Assembly: GCA_040218815.1 (NCBI GenBank)
Contig: JAVJQS010000011.1
Coordinates: 1 to 64,000 of the forward strand
DNA length: 64,000 nt
Direction: 5' to 3'
Origin: JAVJQS01 sp040218815
GTDB lineage: Bacteria > Bacteroidota > Bacteroidia > Flavobacteriales_E > Vicingaceae
Below the pieces are notes generated by a model. That model had not been told where the DNA came from. It searched no databases and was given only the letters and a program-made list of their open reading frames with translations. Below, in pieces: positions 9,339 to 18,477 of this stretch. Positions within the stretch are counted from its first letter, which is position 1. Every line of letters starts with the position of its first letter. The position numbers and the translations under genes are program-made.

Positions 9339-10116
9339 AAAAATTAGCCTATCCCTTTTATTTATTGCTTTTTCAACAGGTGGGTTTGCTCAGCTAGCAA
9401 AAGATGTATTTCCTTTAACTCGAGAGTTTAAAAAGGGCGGTTTTTATATCGCCCCTCTAGCCACTGTTTCAATTGGAAATAAAGAGGAAGACTTTTATTC
9501 AGATGTTGATACTACCTATAGCTATGAAGTAATTGGCAGAGGAAAATGGGGATATGGAATTGAACTCGGCTGGTATCATTCGTTTAAGGAGCCTTACTTC
9601 ATCCATTATTTAGAAGCGGGGGTTTCATATCGAGTTTTTAGGGGTGCAGCGGAACATGAAGGCACTTTAGATAATCAACTAACAAGCTCTTTTTATAAAT
9701 CTGACAATACATTTAGCAGTCAACACCTAAGTGCAGCCATTCGAGCGGTTAATGCCAAGCAGTTGGGTAAAAAGTCGTTTTTAAGTACCGCTTTAGGTGT
9801 TAATTTTAATTATGAAATAGCTGAAAGCTACGATCGATCAGACTTTTATCCTTTAGATGATGAAGCGTTTTTAAATGAAACTAGCTTGCAATTGCATTTG
9901 CAAATGGGCGTTGGATTCAGAGTGAGTCGACAATTAATCTTGATGCCAACCATTGAAACTCCATTAATAACAGCTCTACCTTTTGACAACTTAAATCCCG
10001 CCTTTCCATTTTTTAGCGCCAATTACCAACCCATCATTATTGGTTTGCGTTTTATGTTCATTCGTGAAGACCCCATGAATTGTAATGCTCCAGTTTATGA
10101 TGGCATAATGAACTAA
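9331..10116 (+). CDS. Hypothetical exported protein, possible outer-membrane barrel
   Basis: This 261-residue protein is not assigned to a named family. It has a signal peptide (LSLLFIAFSTGGFAQ) and a body of alternating hydrophobic strands (WGYGIELGWYHSF, FIHYLEAGVSYRVF, LILMPTIETPLI, PIIIGLRFMFI) like small outer-membrane barrels of Bacteroidota. It ends with a Cys-containing tail (DPMNCNAPVYDG). The ATG overlaps the end of kmo by 8 bp, so it is translationally coupled to the kynurenine genes. I infer no function in that pathway from this linkage alone. Confidence 0.7.
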   Translation: MLKKISLSLLFIAFSTGGFAQLAKDVFPLTREFKKGGFYIAPLATVSIGNKEEDFYSDVDTTYSYEVIGRGKWGYGIELGWYHSFKEPYFIHYLEAGVSYRVFRGAAEHEGTLDNQLTSSFYKSDNTFSSQHLSAAIRAVNAKQLGKKSFLSTALGVNFNYEIAESYDRSDFYPLDDEAFLNETSLQLHLQMGVGFRVSRQLILMPTIETPLITALPFDNLNPAFPFFSANYQPIIIGLRFMFIREDPMNCNAPVYDGIMN

Positions 10117-10204
10117 ATTTACTTTTTTCATTTCTAGGTTTGATTTTAAGAGGCTCAAAATAAATATATTAGGTCAAATGCAACCTAATATTTGTAAAAA
10201 CGTC

Positions 10205-10212
10205 TACATTTG
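10205..10212 (+). promoter_or_regulatory. Putative -7 box of the second T9SS gene
   Basis: TACATTTG matches TAnnTTTG and lies 25 nt before the ATG at 10238. A TTTG at 10191-10194 is too close (10 nt) to be a normal -33 element. The box supports the downstream ATG over the upstream one at 10178. Confidence 0.5.
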
Positions 10213-10237
10213 TATCAAACCCAAAACCAAATACATT

Positions 10238-11995
10238 ATGAAAAAAGTATTACAAATAAGTTTCTTAGCATTCTGCTTAGCCTTCTTTTCCAATACTGCA
10301 AATGCAGGAACAGTATCAATAGACACAACAAATCAATCTCAATTTGCAGGTCCTTGTAATTTTGCACAAGGAGTGCGAATATCTTTAAACGGAACAGCTA
10401 CAGGCTATCCCTTATTCGACACCATGACTGTGCAGATAGCATATGGTGATGGAACTTTTGATACCACCTTATCTCTTATAGATTCAAACGATACTTATTT
10501 CGCATTCTTCTCTCACACCTATTCAAGTGCAGGTTTATATACTTTACAGTTTATTGCTACAGCTTCCGATGGTGTAAAAGACACCTTAGTCTTACCTAAT
10601 GCAATTGTTTATGCAGACACTTGCGGAAATATCAATGGTCAAGTCTATTTGGATGAAAATAGCGACTGTATTTTTAATGGAAGTGATGAAGCAATTTATG
10701 GGAAACGAGTAGATGCTATTCAAGGAGGTAGCATAATTGCTTCAGATTGGACAGATTCGAGTGGAAATTATTCCATACTAGTTCCTGCCACAGGAAGCTA
10801 TTCTGTAGAATTGAATTATGATAACGGGTTCACCTATATTTGTCCTTCGGGAGGCAGCCACAATGTTACAAGTGTTCCTTCGTCAGGAAATGATTTTGCT
10901 TTGGATTGCACTCCAGGGTTTGACCTTTACGGAAACGCGTTTGGCGGAAGTGTTCCAGGACAAACACGACGATTATATGTAAATACTTTCAACTCTTTCT
11001 GTCAAGACACTAGTGGAACAGTAAAAATTATTTTTACCGATAGTTTATTCTCTTATGCTGGAAGCCCTAGCCTTACTCCGAGCGTGGTAAATGGCGATAC
11101 GGTAGAATGGAATTTTACTGGATTAAATAATAATGGATATAATTCATTTGATATCTCTTTCAATACCTATACAGATACAACAGCAATGATTGGGGACACT
11201 GTCTGTTTTACATACATGGTTACGCCAATCATTGGTGATTCAAACATGGCAAACAACAATGTGCAGGTTTGTATTCCTGTAAGGACTTCTTATGACCCAA
11301 ATATCAAAGAAGTTCAACCCATCGGTGTTGGTGATTCAGGCAAAGTTTTACCAAATACAGACTTGACCTACACTATTCACTTTCAAAACACTGGAACAGC
11401 ACCTGCCTACAATGTATACATTTTAGATACCATAGATACTGGTGTTTTAGATGAAAGTACTATCAACATAAGTGGAGCAAGCGACCCCATGGTAGTTAAT
11501 ATGATTTCTCCAAGTCAAAATGTGATAAAGTTTAGATTTGATAACATTAATCTTCCCGATAGCACAACAAATGAACCTGAGAGTCATGGTTGGGTAACTT
11601 ATACTATTCAGCAACAGCCAAGTCTGCCAAATGGAACAGTAATTAGAAATGGTGCGGCGATTTATTTTGATTATAATCCGCCAGTATTAACACCAAGAAC
11701 CCTAAATGTAATTGATGCGAAACTGGTTAGTATAAAATCAATTGGCGGCCAGTCAAGTCAATTTGCAACGATTTTCCCAAATCCAGCTAGAAATATATTG
11801 AACATTCAATTCAATGAAAGTTCTTCTACTCAACTAAAATTAATGAGTATTGATGGGAAATTAATTAGAGAAGAAACTACTGTTAATAAAAACACTCAAA
11901 TTAATGTTAGTGACTTAAATCCTGGCATTTACTTATTGGAAATAAGAAATAATAAAGGACAACGTCAATTGAGCAAACTAATGATCACCAAATAG
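10238..11995 (+). CDS. Secreted DUF7619-type T9SS sorting-domain protein
   Basis: This 585-residue exported protein starts at 10238, where the signal peptide begins (MKKVLQISFLAFCLAFFSNTANA). An open frame reaches 20 codons further back, but the promoter box lies in it. After a PKD-like region (residues about 25-120) comes a short SdrD/carboxypeptidase-like repeat (CGNINGQVYLDENSDC). A DUF11/DUF7619-like domain follows, with the telltale SYDPNIKEVQPIG and TYTIHFQNTGTAPAYNV. The last 75 residues (IFPNPARNILNIQF ... GIYLLEIRN) are a T9SS type A sorting domain. It should be exported to the cell surface or medium. The role is unknown. It is followed by a good terminator. Confidence 0.88.
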   Translation: MKKVLQISFLAFCLAFFSNTANAGTVSIDTTNQSQFAGPCNFAQGVRISLNGTATGYPLFDTMTVQIAYGDGTFDTTLSLIDSNDTYFAFFSHTYSSAGLYTLQFIATASDGVKDTLVLPNAIVYADTCGNINGQVYLDENSDCIFNGSDEAIYGKRVDAIQGGSIIASDWTDSSGNYSILVPATGSYSVELNYDNGFTYICPSGGSHNVTSVPSSGNDFALDCTPGFDLYGNAFGGSVPGQTRRLYVNTFNSFCQDTSGTVKIIFTDSLFSYAGSPSLTPSVVNGDTVEWNFTGLNNNGYNSFDISFNTYTDTTAMIGDTVCFTYMVTPIIGDSNMANNNVQVCIPVRTSYDPNIKEVQPIGVGDSGKVLPNTDLTYTIHFQNTGTAPAYNVYILDTIDTGVLDESTINISGASDPMVVNMISPSQNVIKFRFDNINLPDSTTNEPESHGWVTYTIQQQPSLPNGTVIRNGAAIYFDYNPPVLTPRTLNVIDAKLVSIKSIGGQSSQFATIFPNPARNILNIQFNESSSTQLKLMSIDGKLIREETTVNKNTQINVSDLNPGIYLLEIRNNKGQRQLSKLMITK

Positions 11996-12017
11996 TTTAA
12001 AGACTATATATAGAAAG

Positions 12018-12056
12018 TCCCCTTAAGGTTATAACATACTTTAAGGGGATTTTTAT
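12018..12056 (+). terminator. Rho-independent terminator
   Basis: A 9 bp stem (TCCCCTTAA at 12018-12026 with TTAAGGGGA at 12041-12049), extended by a G-T pair, is followed by a T-rich tail. It lies 22 bp after the T9SS gene and between two convergent genes. It should act mainly on the plus strand. Confidence 0.85.
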
Positions 12057-12688
12057 TAAAAAAATGGATTATTTGCTTTCTCCTCTCCTATGGTTGTTTC
12101 ATCGCCATGACCAGAATAAACAATTACCTCTTGATCTAATGAAAATAATTTTTTCTTGATATTCTCGATCAATTGATCATGGTTTCCTCCAGGCAAATCA
12201 GTTCTACCAATACTGCCCTTAAAAAGAGTATCCCCTCCTATTAATATTTTTTGAGACTTGTTCAAGAACACCAAATGATCAGGCGAATGGCCTGGGACGA
12301 AAATAATTTCTAATGCAGTAGTTCCAAATTTTAGGAGGTCTCCTTCTTTTAAAAAATTACTTGGCTCTGGTGATTCATTATAAGGCACACCATACAATTC
12401 AGCAGAAGTTTTTGCCATTTTTAACATCGGGTATTCTGATTGAAATAGCTCTAATCCGATTTTGTATTTATCAGCTACGAATTTATTGCCTAACACATGA
12501 TCTATATGAGCATGTGTATTAACTAGCCTTACTGGTATTAGGCTTTTTTCACTTATAAATGTCGACAACTCTTTTTCTTCTAAAGAATTAAAACAACCAG
12601 GGTCTACAATAATTGCTTCATTACTTTCGTCATATAGCACGTATGTATTTTCTTGAAATGGGTTAAAAGTGAATTTTTTAATTTTCAT
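12056..12688 (-). CDS. Metallo-beta-lactamase-fold hydrolase (GloB-like)
   Basis: This 210-residue protein has the metal-binding HxHxDH motif at residues 59-64 (HAHIDH). Further ligands appear in GHSPDHLVF, GGDTLFKGSIGR and the C-terminal GHGDETTIGEE. The pattern is that of the glyoxalase II / hydroxyacylglutathione hydrolase branch. Bacteroidota annotate many such short (about 210 residue) proteins without glutathione pathways, so the substrate is likely a thioester or related compound but is not fixed. It converges on the T9SS gene across the terminator. It is divergent from the 1081-residue gene, with 70 bp between them. Confidence 0.85.
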   Translation of the reverse strand: MKIKKFTFNPFQENTYVLYDESNEAIIVDPGCFNSLEEKELSTFISEKSLIPVRLVNTHAHIDHVLGNKFVADKYKIGLELFQSEYPMLKMAKTSAELYGVPYNESPEPSNFLKEGDLLKFGTTALEIIFVPGHSPDHLVFLNKSQKILIGGDTLFKGSIGRTDLPGGNHDQLIENIKKKLFSLDQEVIVYSGHGDETTIGEEKANNPFF

Positions 12689-12758
12689 AATAGTGTAATC
12701 ATTGATTGCTAAAGTACTGGTAATGCCTTTAATTTCTTAATTTTATTGTCCTTTTAAT

Positions 12759-15700
12759 TTGCTTTTGAAACTTCCAAAACACCTATATTTTTTTATCTGC
12801 CTCATGGGCGTCCTCCTAATTAATAAAGCTAGCCATGCTCAGTTTTATAACGGCACTCAAACTCCATTTGGGAAAAATAGAGTGCAATATGATAATTTCG
12901 AATGGCAATTTTATCGCTTTGAAAATTTTGAAACTTACTTCTACACAGGTGGCAAAGATTTAGCAGTACACACAGCAAATTATGCCAATACTAGAATTAA
13001 AGAAATTGAAAAATTCCTAGACTTTTACTTAGATGAACGCATTCAATTTGTCGTTTATAATAAACAATCCCACTTCAGACAAAGTAATATTGGTTTATCA
13101 ACTAATGAAAACTATAATATCGGGGGAGTTACCAATATTGTTGGAAGTAAAGTGTTTATTTACTTTGAAGGTGATTATGAAATGTTTAATCAACAAATTG
13201 ATGCTGGAATTCTCCGTGTGCTAACTTATCAAATGATTTATGGAGGCAATTGGCGTGAAGTACTTCGTAATTCTGCTCTACTTCACCTTCCCGATTGGTA
13301 CATCAACGGGTTAATTTCATACCTCTCGAAGCCAAATGATCCCTTAATAAATACCAAAATAAAAGATGGTATTATTAATGAGGATTTTAAACATTTTAAT
13401 GCCTTAGCCAATGATGAAGCAACTATTGCGGGTCATGCTATGTGGAAATACATCGCCGAAACGTATGGCAATAATGTGATTTCAAATATCTTATACATGA
13501 CTAGGATTAGTCGTGAAATTGAAGATGGCTTTCTTTATGTAATTGGGGTTCCTTTCGATGATCTTTATAATGATTGGATTACCTTCTACAGAAGTATTTA
13601 CCTAAATAATAATAACTCTAATTACAGTGATTTTGGCAAAAAGGTAGACTTTAAGGTTCGAAAAAATCGAAAATATCAAAACTTTATAATCGACCCAAAA
13701 GGCAAATACATTGCCTATTCTACTAATAAAATGGGGCAATATAAAATATATCTTTACGATATTGAAGCAGATAAAACCAAGAAACTTTTTAAAGATGAGC
13801 ATAAATTAGATCGAATTCAAGATTATTCCTATCCAACAATGGCATGGCATCCATCTGGGAGTTTATTAACCTTTATTACTGAAGAAAAGGGAGATATTCT
13901 TTTTCATTCCTACAATATTGAAGAAGAAGACTTATCGGTAAAGCCCATTTTTAAAATGGAAAAAGTATTGAGTTATGATTACTTAAGCGATGGCAGACAA
14001 TTTGTTTTTTCAGGAGTTAACAAGGGTCAATCAGACCTTTACATTTATAATGTTTTGGGCAACACCCAACAAAAATTAACTGATGATGTATATGATGACC
14101 TAGGACCTGTTGTAAGTGATGATGATAATAAGATATTTTTTATTTCCAATCGAATCAACGACAGTTTAAATCAAGAAGGGGAACTTGAAACAATTTCTTC
14201 TCATGAAAAAGATGTTTTTGTTTTTGACTTATTAAAAGATGAAAATCCAATTAGCTCAGTTACAGATACCGATGAAAAAAGTGAAACTAATCCCTTAGTG
14301 CTTAATGATGAAATTTATTATTTAGTGCATGATGGAATAAACTCAATTAGGTATGAAGCAACTTTTGACAGTTCAATTGCAAGAATAGATACAACGATAC
14401 ATTACAACTTCTTTTATAGTACTGAACAAAAAGGAAAATATTCAAGCAATATTCTTGGCCATGCTTCGGGCCCTGGAAACACGATTAGTCAAATGAGCTA
14501 TAATGACAATCGATATACTTTATACCAAAAAAACATGATTGGGGAACCTACATTAAACTCCTCTCAATCTCCTAGAAAGAATTCTAATACGACTAATAAA
14601 GAAATTGAAAAAGAATCATTTTTGGTGTTTGATAAAGTTGAACCTGAAAGAAAAGTTGATATTTATAATTATGAATTTAACTCATCAAGTTCAACTTTTA
14701 CTAAAAAAGCTCCCAAACCAACAATAACTGGCCTGCAAAAAAGTGAGGAAATTGAAACACTTGATTTTCCCACACAACGAATTTATCGCTTAAACTTTAG
14801 ACCCGATCAATCAGTTCTTCAATTAAACAACACCTTTATTAACGGTCAATATCAATTATATAATGGGGGACCATATATTAATTCAGGTATTGGGGTAAAT
14901 ACCAAAATTGGTATTATTGATTTAATGGAGGACCATCGAATTTATGGCGGTTTCAGGTATGCAGGAGACTTAATAGAATACTCTTTAAGTTATCAAAATT
15001 TGAAGCGAAGATTAGATAAAGAGTATATAATATCTCGAACTAGAGAGCGTGTAACAGGAAGACCACTTGTTAGAAACGGTAAAGTTCTGAGCCTAGCACC
15101 CTATGATGTGAAAACACTCAGAGGAGTAGCCAGTTTTATTTGGCCTTTTAGTGAAGTCACTAGTATTAGAGGAGTGGCTTCTGTGAGAAATGATAAGGTA
15201 GTGCCTCTCTCAGGAGATCGAATAAATTTAGAGCTTGACATTTTTAATGAATATTGGGGTTCAGTAAAAGCTGCATATGTGTATGATAACACAAGAAATG
15301 TGGCTCTAAATATCCGATATGGTACTCGTTTTAAGATTTTTGCAGAGCAATATCAACTCCTTTATAGTGAATCTGATGAGATAGGTTCTTCCGACTTAAC
15401 TGTAGTTGGTTTTGACTTTAGACATTATCAAAAAATTCATCGTGAGTTTATTTATGTTGGCAGGGTTGCAGGAAGCAGTTCATTTGGAAGCAATCCCCTA
15501 GTCTACTATCTAGGTGGTGTTGATGAATGGTGGCGATCCGATATTTTTGATGAGTCAACACCAATCAGCCAAACTCAAAACTATGGATTCCAAGCATTAG
15601 CGGCTAATATGCGTGGGTTTTTTCAAAATGTGCGTAATGGAAATAACTTTGTTGTTATTAATAATGAATTGAGGCTTCCAGTTTTCTCTTACCTTATTAA

Positions 15701-16004
15701 TCGACCAATCCAGTCTGATTTTGTGCGTAACTTTCAGGTAATTGGATTTGGAGATATTGGCACTGCTTGGGCTGGAGAATCACCTTTTGCTGATGATAAT
15801 CCCTTAAATAATGAAACCATAACAAGAGGGCCAATTACAGTGACTTATGAAAACATAAATGATCCTGTTGTAGGAGGGTTTGGATTTGGACTGCGCACCA
15901 CTTTATTAGGCTATTTTGTGAGAGCAGATTGGGGCTGGGGTGTTGAAAATGGCGAGGTAAATGATAAAAGTTTATTCATGTTTTCACTTAGTTTAGATAT
16001 TTAA
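12759..16004 (+). CDS. TolB-like propeller and outer-membrane barrel protein
   Basis: This 1081-residue envelope protein has a signal peptide ending near KASHAQ. Residues from about 25 to 280 resemble peptidase-MA-like domains seen in this group, but no zinc HExxH is visible. Residues about 290-600 hold PD40/TolB-type propeller repeats (YIAYSTNKMGQYKIYLYD, FVFSGVNKGQSDLYIYN, KIFFISNRIND). The C-terminal 350 residues look like a surface-antigen/BamA-type barrel ending in FMFSLSLDI. There is no ATG near the start. TTG at 12759 is used here, and TTG at 12765 is equally possible. Annotators often call such proteins TolB, but the architecture is different. Followed after 11 bp by the TauE gene. 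Confidence 0.8.
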   Translation: MLLKLPKHLYFFICLMGVLLINKASHAQFYNGTQTPFGKNRVQYDNFEWQFYRFENFETYFYTGGKDLAVHTANYANTRIKEIEKFLDFYLDERIQFVVYNKQSHFRQSNIGLSTNENYNIGGVTNIVGSKVFIYFEGDYEMFNQQIDAGILRVLTYQMIYGGNWREVLRNSALLHLPDWYINGLISYLSKPNDPLINTKIKDGIINEDFKHFNALANDEATIAGHAMWKYIAETYGNNVISNILYMTRISREIEDGFLYVIGVPFDDLYNDWITFYRSIYLNNNNSNYSDFGKKVDFKVRKNRKYQNFIIDPKGKYIAYSTNKMGQYKIYLYDIEADKTKKLFKDEHKLDRIQDYSYPTMAWHPSGSLLTFITEEKGDILFHSYNIEEEDLSVKPIFKMEKVLSYDYLSDGRQFVFSGVNKGQSDLYIYNVLGNTQQKLTDDVYDDLGPVVSDDDNKIFFISNRINDSLNQEGELETISSHEKDVFVFDLLKDENPISSVTDTDEKSETNPLVLNDEIYYLVHDGINSIRYEATFDSSIARIDTTIHYNFFYSTEQKGKYSSNILGHASGPGNTISQMSYNDNRYTLYQKNMIGEPTLNSSQSPRKNSNTTNKEIEKESFLVFDKVEPERKVDIYNYEFNSSSSTFTKKAPKPTITGLQKSEEIETLDFPTQRIYRLNFRPDQSVLQLNNTFINGQYQLYNGGPYINSGIGVNTKIGIIDLMEDHRIYGGFRYAGDLIEYSLSYQNLKRRLDKEYIISRTRERVTGRPLVRNGKVLSLAPYDVKTLRGVASFIWPFSEVTSIRGVASVRNDKVVPLSGDRINLELDIFNEYWGSVKAAYVYDNTRNVALNIRYGTRFKIFAEQYQLLYSESDEIGSSDLTVVGFDFRHYQKIHREFIYVGRVAGSSSFGSNPLVYYLGGVDEWWRSDIFDESTPISQTQNYGFQALAANMRGFFQNVRNGNNFVVINNELRLPVFSYLINRPIQSDFVRNFQVIGFGDIGTAWAGESPFADDNPLNNETITRGPITVTYENINDPVVGGFGFGLRTTLLGYFVRADWGWGVENGEVNDKSLFMFSLSLDI

Positions 16005-16015
16005 TTTTTACAACT

Positions 16016-16390
16016 ATGGGAGCAATAACTATATTAATTTTAGTTGTCATTGGCTTAATGGCAGGTGTATTAAGCGGCTTAATAGGCGTTGGAGGTGGAA
16101 TTATTATTGTACCCGCTTTGGTTTATTTATTAGGTTTAACTCAGCACAGTGCGCAAGGAACTAGTCTAGCGTTAATGCTTCCTCCAATAGGAATTTTAGC
16201 AGCAATGAATTATTACAAAGCTGGGGCATTAAATGTCAAGTATGCCATCATCATTTCATTGGCTTTTATTATTGGAGGTTACTTTGGTTCTAAGCTTTCC
16301 ATTTCTTATATCAGCGAAGAAAATATGAAAAGGGTGTTTGGCATCATCTTATTATTTGTTTCAGTTAAAATGGTTTTCTTTTCAAAATGA
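16016..16390 (+). CDS. Half-size TauE/SafE family membrane protein
   Basis: TauE/SafE (DUF81) proteins are membrane exporters, thought to move sulfite, organosulfonates or similar anions. The usual protein has about 250 residues with two repeats. This one has only 124 residues and about four membrane helices, which is one repeat. The glycine-rich hallmark LSGLIGVGGGIIIVPAL is at residues about 20-36. The gene ends cleanly, with its stop overlapping the next ATG by 4 bp, so there is no sign of a frameshift or lost second half. It would have to work as a dimer. Substrate unknown. Confidence 0.85.
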   Translation: MGAITILILVVIGLMAGVLSGLIGVGGGIIIVPALVYLLGLTQHSAQGTSLALMLPPIGILAAMNYYKAGALNVKYAIIISLAFIIGGYFGSKLSISYISEENMKRVFGIILLFVSVKMVFFSK

Positions 16391-17586
16391 GTAATAATCT
16401 AAAAGAACATATTTCTGCTTTAGCTAAGAATAATTTTGAAGAAATTCAAGTTATACGAAGGCATTTACATCAAAACCCTGAACTTTCATTTCAAGAGCAT
16501 GAAACATCAAAATACCTGCAACAAAAGCTTGAAAGTTGGGGAATTAAAATTGACCAAACTTGGGTTACAACTGGTTTTTCCGTTGTGATTGATTCTGAAA
16601 AAACAGGACCAACTATTGCCTTAAGAGCAGATTTAGATGCATTGCCAATTCAAGAGAAAAATGAATTAGATTACCGTTCAAAAAATGATGGTGTAATGCA
16701 CGCATGTGGACATGATGTACATGCCAGTTGTTTAATGGGAACTGCTAAAATTTTAAGCGAAACAAAAAGTGAGTGGAACGGTAAGGTAGTGCTATTTTTT
16801 CAAGCTGGTGAAGAAAAATTACCTGGAGGCGCTTCCTTGATGATTGAAGAAGGTATCATGCAAAAATATCAGCCACAGCGTATGATAGCCCAACATGTTT
16901 ATCCCGAAATGGAGGTGGGCAAAGTGGGTTTCCGATCAGGAATGTATATGGCATCAGCAGATGAAATTTATATAACTGTGAAAGGCAAAGGTGGCCATGG
17001 TGCCTTACCACATAAAAACATCGACCCTGTCGTGATTTCAGCAGAACTGCTTATTGCCCTACAACAAATTACTAGTCGGGTGGCTCCTCCCACTATTCCA
17101 ACTGTACTTTCTTTTGGAAAGGTTATTGCAAATGGAGCTACCAATGTAATTCCGGATGAAGTAAAACTAGAAGGTACTTTAAGAACCATGAACGAGGAGT
17201 GGCGAGGTAGATACCACGAAAAAATAGAAGAGATTTGTGAAAAAGTGACTGCTGCACATGGTGCCACTTGTGAAGTTGACATTAAGAAAGGATACCCCTT
17301 TTTAGTAAATGATGAACTTGTCACGGATAGCTCTAGAAATGCCGCAAAAAGCTATTTAGGTGATGATAATGTGGAGGAACTTGATCTTAGAATGACAGCT
17401 GAAGACTTTGCTTATTTCTCGCAACACAGCCCTGTTTGCTTCTATCGATTAGGAGTCGGCAATCAGCAAGAAGGCATCAAGCACAGTGTGCACCACCCTC
17501 AATTTAATATTGATGAAAAAGCGCTGGAAATAGGTATGGGTTTGATGAGCTTTATTGCCGTTGAACAGTTGAAAGCTCTTGCTTAA
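16387..17586 (+). CDS. M20 family metallopeptidase/amidohydrolase
   Basis: This 399-residue zinc enzyme belongs to the M20D group (hippurate hydrolase, N-acetyl-diaminopimelate deacetylase, IAA-amino acid hydrolase). Metal-binding sites are visible in MHACGHDVHASC (residues about 100-111) and in QAGEEKLPGG, with the dimerisation insert around KGKGGHGALPHKNIDP. The final His is in VHHPQFNIDE. The substrate is an N-acyl amino acid or peptide, not resolved from sequence. It overlaps the TauE gene by 4 bp (ATGA) and ends in a 4 bp convergent overlap with the lipoprotein gene. Confidence 0.9.
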   Translation: MSNNLKEHISALAKNNFEEIQVIRRHLHQNPELSFQEHETSKYLQQKLESWGIKIDQTWVTTGFSVVIDSEKTGPTIALRADLDALPIQEKNELDYRSKNDGVMHACGHDVHASCLMGTAKILSETKSEWNGKVVLFFQAGEEKLPGGASLMIEEGIMQKYQPQRMIAQHVYPEMEVGKVGFRSGMYMASADEIYITVKGKGGHGALPHKNIDPVVISAELLIALQQITSRVAPPTIPTVLSFGKVIANGATNVIPDEVKLEGTLRTMNEEWRGRYHEKIEEICEKVTAAHGATCEVDIKKGYPFLVNDELVTDSSRNAAKSYLGDDNVEELDLRMTAEDFAYFSQHSPVCFYRLGVGNQQEGIKHSVHHPQFNIDEKALEIGMGLMSFIAVEQLKALA

Positions 17587-18446
17587 TCAACTTTAATCAC
17601 CAAATACTTCGTGGCCTTCCAGAAAGCTTCAGGGTTTGTAACGATTAAACTATCGGCTTTCCCATCAGCACCCTTTATTTCATAGGAACCTTTTGGATGG
17701 TTGGTTACTACTTCAGCTTTGTCGGCATAAATTAAAAAAGACTGTTGCTTTCTAATGTCCACCTTACTAAAATAGTTGGTATTAAAATCATCTTTTAAGT
17801 CTTCTGTTTTACCGAAGCCTAAAAATCCACCTTCTTTGGTAATCACATTTTTATCTCGTAATTCTTTAAAGGTGCCAATGGCATAATAGCCTGTATTTAG
17901 TTCATCGATCTTTTCCTCAATTACTTCTTCCTTTGCTTTGTTTTCAAAAGTTAGAGAGTCAACAGAGTAGTAAAGCTGTCCTATTTTTATTTTCTTATCC
18001 TTAAGTTGCTCATTCAGTGAAGCAATTTCTTTGTTTTTACTTTGCACACGATCATTTAGATTTGCAACAATGCTCTTAAAACCTTCAATTTTTATTTGTG
18101 ATTGGTTTAAGTCTCTATTCAGCTCTTGCACTAAAGCCTGGTTTTGCTTCATCAAATTACTTATTGACTTCACGTCTTCATCAATAATCTTTCCTATATC
18201 CTCTGAAGACCTATCTTCATCTGAAGCATTCAGTTCAATAAACCCTTCCCGTTTTTTTATTTCTCGTAAATTGCTCTGAATTTGATTAAAAGAGGCGAGC
18301 ATCTTATTAATTGAAGAGTCCTTCTTAGCAGCAGACGCCTTTAAACTTTGATTTTCTTTTTCTAATTCAGCTATTTTGTCCTGATTACAAGATGAAAGAA
18401 AAAATACACTAATTGTTAAAAGACAGATGATCTTAAAGATTTTCAT
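17583..18446 (-). CDS. Coiled-coil lipoprotein
   Basis: This 287-residue protein begins with a lipoprotein signal (FFLSSC, lipidated Cys20). Next comes a long stretch of heptad-rich, charged sequence (residues about 25-190) that should form coiled coils. A C-terminal part contains KEGGFLGFGKTEDLKDDF and ends in KATKYLVIKVD. I recognise the general architecture from Bacteroidota, but do not assign a function. It probably sits on the inner leaflet of the outer membrane or the surface. Upstream (18447-18477) there is only a partial -7 match. Downstream it overlaps the M20 gene by 4 bp. Confidence 0.75.
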   Translation of the reverse strand: MKIFKIICLLTISVFFLSSCNQDKIAELEKENQSLKASAAKKDSSINKMLASFNQIQSNLREIKKREGFIELNASDEDRSSEDIGKIIDEDVKSISNLMKQNQALVQELNRDLNQSQIKIEGFKSIVANLNDRVQSKNKEIASLNEQLKDKKIKIGQLYYSVDSLTFENKAKEEVIEEKIDELNTGYYAIGTFKELRDKNVITKEGGFLGFGKTEDLKDDFNTNYFSKVDIRKQQSFLIYADKAEVVTNHPKGSYEIKGADGKADSLIVTNPEAFWKATKYLVIKVD

Positions 18447-18477
18447 GGTTTGGTATATTTTTGTTGAAAGTTAGCAA

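Noticed and set aside
10168..10189. Terminator-like hairpin ATTAGGT ... ACCTAAT after the kmo operon
   Set aside because: The stem is a weak 7 bp A/T-rich pairing with no T-run after it. It was not counted as a terminator.
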